From: Phycisphaeraceae bacterium | GTDB lineage: Bacteria > Planctomycetota > Phycisphaerae > Phycisphaerales > SM1A02 | Direction of reading: 5' to 3' | Length of the DNA: 64,000 nt | Assembly: GCA_019636755.1 (NCBI GenBank) | Contig: JAHBWZ010000003.1 | Span: forward strand, 495,684 to 559,683 | In this document: positions 61,679 through 64,000 of the stretch, one piece after another | How positions within the stretch are numbered: position 1 is the first letter of the stretch | Layout of the letters: each line of letters begins with the position of its first letter | The notes under the pieces: model-generated | What the model saw: the letters and a program-made list of their open reading frames with translations, nothing else | What the model was told of the DNA's origin: nothing | Databases searched by the model: none | Program-made: the position numbers and the translations under genes

Positions 61679-62002
61679 TCATTCCTCGCGCCGCGCCGGC
61701 TGGATGAACCGTGCCACCGCACCAAGCACCGTCGCCATGGGCAGGACCTCCGTCCCGGGAATCGCGCAGTATGCGCCCGCGAGAACGGCGGCGATCCACC
61801 GCCGACGTCCGCGCAGGCCGAAGACCGGCGCCAGCCACCAGCCCACGACCGCGCCGAGCGCCAGCCCCGCCGTCAGCCCGAGCGGTCCCATCGTGATCAG
61901 GTCCACGGCGTCCAGGACCATGCCCGCGCCGATCGGCATGAGCGCGCTCACGACGCGCCACCAGGCGGGCACGACGGGTGACGGCGTCTCGTCCTGGGGC
62001 AT
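61679..62002 (-). CDS. Small membrane protein of unknown function
   Basis: 107 residues from ATG 62002; an upstream in-frame ATG at 62050 is possible. Helices: VSALMPIGAGMVLDAVDLIT, LGLTAGLALGAVVGWWLAPV and WIAAVLAGAYCAIPGTEVLP. The pattern resembles small DUF4870/DUF-type planctomycete membrane proteins, but no family is named with confidence. It lies upstream of the exosortase gene (197-nt gap) on the same strand. Confidence 0.62.
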   Translation of the reverse strand: MPQDETPSPVVPAWWRVVSALMPIGAGMVLDAVDLITMGPLGLTAGLALGAVVGWWLAPVFGLRGRRRWIAAVLAGAYCAIPGTEVLPMATVLGAVARFIQPARREE

Positions 62003-62112
62003 GGCGACCGGAAGCGTACACGCACCCGGCAGGCGGGTGAACGACGCCACCCGCGATCGGCAGCACCGGTCACAATGCGCGGACCGCGCCGGTCCGATCG
62101 CGGCAGCCCCCC

Positions 62113-63216
62113 ATGGCCATCCTCTGCGCCCCCGCCACCTTCAAGGAAACCTGCACGGCCCCGCGCGCCGCGCGCGCCCTTGCCCGGGGGGCCATGGGCA
62201 TCGCCATGCCCGTCGCCGACGGTGGTGACGACACGCTGGACGTGCTGGCCGGCCGGATGGACCTCGAGATCCGGCGGACGACCGTGCCGGGACCCGACGG
62301 GCGCGCCGTCGTCGCCCGCTGGGGCCGGTCGCGCGACGGCGCTGTCGCGGTCATCGAGACCGCGGAAGCCATCGGGCTGCGCCTGGTCCCGCCGGCCGCG
62401 CGCTCGCCGCTCGCGCTCACGAGCGCCGGCGCCGGCGCGCTCATCCGCGCTGCACTCGCTGCGGGCGCCAGGCACCTGCTGATCGGACTGGGCGGATCGG
62501 CAACGTGCGACGGCGGACTCGGGGCGCTCATCGCGCTCGGCGCGACGGGACACATGACCGACGGCACCGCCCTGCCGGACCGTGCCGCGGGCGCCGACAT
62601 GGCGCGACTCGCGTCCCTGTCGCACCTGCCGCGCTTCGCGCCCGGCGTCACCGTCGAACTCCTCGGCGACGTCACGAATCCGCTGCTGGGAGCGGACGGC
62701 GCCGCGCCGGTGTTCGCACCGCAGAAGGGCGCCGATGGCGCCGCGGTGCGCCTGCTGGAGGCCGGGCTGTCGACGCTGGCGCGACACCTTCCCGGCGATC
62801 CCACCGCGCCCGGCAGCGGTGCCGCCGGCGGCCTGGGATTCGCGCTGGGCGCGCTGGGCGCCCGGCTGACCGCGGGTGCCGAGCGCGTCCTGGATCTCCT
62901 CGATGCCGACGCCGCGATCCGCGCGTCCAGCCTGGTGGTCACCGGTGAGGGACGACTGGATGCGACCACGCGCGCCGGCAAGGCGCCCTGGGCCGTCGTG
63001 CGCCGGGCGCAGCGGTTCGGCGTCCCGGTGGCGCTTGTCGTCGGCAGCGTGGCCGACGACGGCGACGCGCAGGCGGATCCGCGCCATGGCGACGGCATGG
63101 ACGGCGGCGGCATACGGCACCTGATCGATCTCTCGAGGACATTCGGAACGCGCCGCGCCCGCGAACGCGTCACCGCCTGCCTGCGCCTGGCCGGCCGCGC
63201 GCTGCGGCACGCCTGA
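62113..63216 (+). CDS. Glycerate kinase (type I)
   Basis: 367 residues, the usual GarK/GlxK length. It has the family start APATFKETCTAPRAARALAR, MPVADGGDDTLDVLAG with the catalytic acidic patch, IETAEAIGLRLV, LLIGLGGSATCDGGLGALIA, VELLGDVTNPLLGADGAAPV and FAPQKGA, GSGAAGGLGFALGALGARL and VVTGEGRLDATTRAGKAPWA. It phosphorylates D-glycerate with ATP, giving 2- or 3-phosphoglycerate. Typical family residues DGGEGT are DGGDDT here, a mild change at the acidic site. The reading frame ends 7 nt before the group II intron fragment on the other strand, so the intron event stopped just short of this gene. Confidence 0.9.
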   Translation: MAILCAPATFKETCTAPRAARALARGAMGIAMPVADGGDDTLDVLAGRMDLEIRRTTVPGPDGRAVVARWGRSRDGAVAVIETAEAIGLRLVPPAARSPLALTSAGAGALIRAALAAGARHLLIGLGGSATCDGGLGALIALGATGHMTDGTALPDRAAGADMARLASLSHLPRFAPGVTVELLGDVTNPLLGADGAAPVFAPQKGADGAAVRLLEAGLSTLARHLPGDPTAPGSGAAGGLGFALGALGARLTAGAERVLDLLDADAAIRASSLVVTGEGRLDATTRAGKAPWAVVRRAQRFGVPVALVVGSVADDGDAQADPRHGDGMDGGGIRHLIDLSRTFGTRRARERVTACLRLAGRALRHA

Positions 63217-63222
63217 CGGAAC

Positions 63223-63365
63223 GTGTACCTCAGGTCGCGACTGTCGTTCCACGCTTCCTTCAGACCCCGCCTCGCGGCGACGCCCTTGCGCTTCACCAGC
63301 ACTTCACCTCCATCAGGTTGTGCGGGGGACCTGCACCCCCAGGTTGGTGAACATGCCCGGCACAC
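63223..63365 (-). ncRNA. Group II intron 5' fragment (domain I start)
   Basis: Read on the minus strand from 63365, the sequence begins gtgtgccgggcatgttcacc, has a gggggtgcaggtccccc hairpin, then gcaagggcgtcgccgcgagg and gtctgaaggaagcgtggaac, and reaches cgacctgag. This is the order of conserved blocks at the 5' end of bacterial group II introns (GTGYGCC start, GGGTGAAAGTCCC-like hairpin, CAAGGGTGTC, GTGAGGyGGAATCTGAAGGAAGC, CGACCTGA). The remainder (rest of domain I, reverse transcriptase, domains V and VI) is absent. It lies downstream of the dockerin-tailed gene at 63514. A relic, not a working intron. Confidence 0.72.
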
Positions 63366-63421
63366 CTGCCGACCTCGGCTCCTTCGGAGCCAGATGCGCG
63401 CATAGGCCCCGAGGCGCCCGG

Positions 63422-63460
63422 GATGTCCCGGCGGCGGATGGCGCCATCCACCGGGACATC
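63422..63460. repeat. Inverted repeat downstream of the dockerin-tailed gene
   Basis: 10-bp arms (63422-63431 and 63451-63460) enclose a 14-nt palindrome ggatggcgccatcc, so a long hairpin can form about 50 nt past the stop at 63514. No T-run follows. It may act in termination or mark the intron target region. Confidence 0.55.
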
Positions 63461-63513
63461 GCCAGGCCATGGGTCGATGACATCATGCAGCGCTCGCCGC
63501 GGCGGCGTGCGGG

Positions 63514-64000
63514 CTATGGCGTGGCGTTGATGATCATCGCTTCGATGCAGGCTGCCAGCGCGGCCGGGTTCGTGTACCCCAGGCGATCGATGCACTCTGC
63601 GACCGAGCCCTGCGTCACCTGCGCGCCGGGACAGTCGCCCCAGTTCGCGAGCACGATCAGGACGTCCGCGAAGTCCACCTCGTCGTTGCCGCTCAGGTCC
63701 TCCGGACAGCCCTCGCACGGCCCCCACGCCGCCAGCACCGCCAGCAGGTCATTGAAGTCGACCGCCCAGTCGCCGTTGAGGTCGCCCGTGGGCGGATCAC
63801 CGGTCAGGATGAACTCGTACGCACCCATGTCGGCACACCGCATTCGCCGGACGCCCAGGTCGCGGTCCGGGGCATACTCACCCTGGTCCTCGTTCCGGTT
63901 GATGTCGAAGTGATCGAACACCAGGTGACTGATCCCTCCCGCGTCGATGCACGGTGATTCCTCCGTCAGCCGGAGATCGCCCGCCTCCCGGTCCACGAAG
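63514..64000 (-). CDS. C-terminal part of a choice-of-anchor Q / dockerin-tailed surface protein (5' end off the window)
   Basis: About 160 residues are visible, open to the right edge. LTEESPCIDAGGISHLVFDH and the later DRDLGVRRMRCADMGAYEFI are the closing motif of the polymorphic-repeat/choice-of-anchor Q domain (PCIDAG, then DxGAYE). Two dockerin-type loops follow: GDLNGDWAVDFNDLLAVLAA and DLSGNDEVDFADVLIVLANW. After the second loop there is an unusual extension VTQGSVAECIDRLGYTNPAA ending IINATP. Probably a parallel beta-helix protein exposed on the surface. Its dockerin loops lack some canonical Gly residues (GNDE in place of GDGE). Confidence 0.8.
   Translation of the reverse strand, partial: FVDREAGDLRLTEESPCIDAGGISHLVFDHFDINRNEDQGEYAPDRDLGVRRMRCADMGAYEFILTGDPPTGDLNGDWAVDFNDLLAVLAAWGPCEGCPEDLSGNDEVDFADVLIVLANWGDCPGAQVTQGSVAECIDRLGYTNPAALAACIEAMIINATP

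Overview
The window reads as a chromosomal segment of a very GC-rich, Gram-negative-type bacterium, most likely a planctomycete of the class Phycisphaerae. The pointers are secreted proteins with C-terminal DxDGxxxxxDLLxLLAxWG dockerin-type tails, a PEP-CTERM-like tail of the form PAPG-hydrophobic-RRRR at the left edge, an exosortase H gene pair, a CRTAC1/ASPIC-UnbV protein, and a transposase-like protein of the REP-associated type common in planctomycetes. The assignment is inference from protein style; no rRNA or tRNA gene was seen.

Layout. 1-5.7 kb: end of a sorting-tail protein with its terminator, then TPR protein, CRTAC1-like lipoprotein and an ABC-2 exporter (ATPase plus permease) on the + strand. 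5.7-7.2 kb: dnaN with a small zinc-ribbon membrane protein (-). 7.6-16.3 kb: transketolase, two hydrolases, a homocysteine methyltransferase-like enzyme, a beta-barrel protein, an ArfB-type ribosome rescue factor, a DUF1579 protein and purM. 16.6-25.4 kb: a giant Tricorn-type protease, a membrane-anchored spermidine-synthase-like protein, a dienelactone hydrolase, a decayed class V aminotransferase and a tRNA-dihydrouridine synthase. 25.6-30.5 kb: a tight operon of lipoprotein, C39-like peptidase, RLAN/ATP-grasp ligase, GCS2 glutamate-cysteine-ligase-like enzyme and N-formylglutamate amidohydrolase. This is the most interesting unit of the window: two peptide-bond-forming enzymes and two amide-bond-cleaving enzymes, product unknown.

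30.5-35.8 kb is a gene-poor zone with two arrays of about 30-bp tandem repeats (31039-31187 and 35316-35438) that share a core and flanking sequence. A RAYT-like protein with degenerate catalytic residues follows the first array. folA, a DJ-1/PfpI protein and a small dockerin protein lie between the arrays. 35.8-42.6 kb: a branched-chain amino acid degradation operon (acyl-CoA dehydrogenase, leucine dehydrogenase, E1 alpha, E1 beta, E2; E3 absent).

42.7-52.3 kb: an AsmA-like protein, a nucleotide-sugar dehydrogenase and a run of secreted proteins. These include dockerin-tailed proteins, a pseudopilin-like protein with an eroded cleavage motif, and a small Cys-rich protein split by a 12-C tract. 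52.4-60.2 kb: a metallo-beta-lactamase-fold hydrolase with a DegT-type sugar aminotransferase, an OPT transporter with a large hydrophilic insertion, and a large secreted protein of unknown function. 60.2-64 kb: exosortase H with its partner membrane protein, a small membrane protein, glycerate kinase, the 5' fragment of a group II intron, and the end of another dockerin-tailed surface protein that runs off the window.

The themes are central metabolism and protein export/surface display, with local scars of mobile elements (repeat arrays, RAYT, intron fragment, pseudogene).
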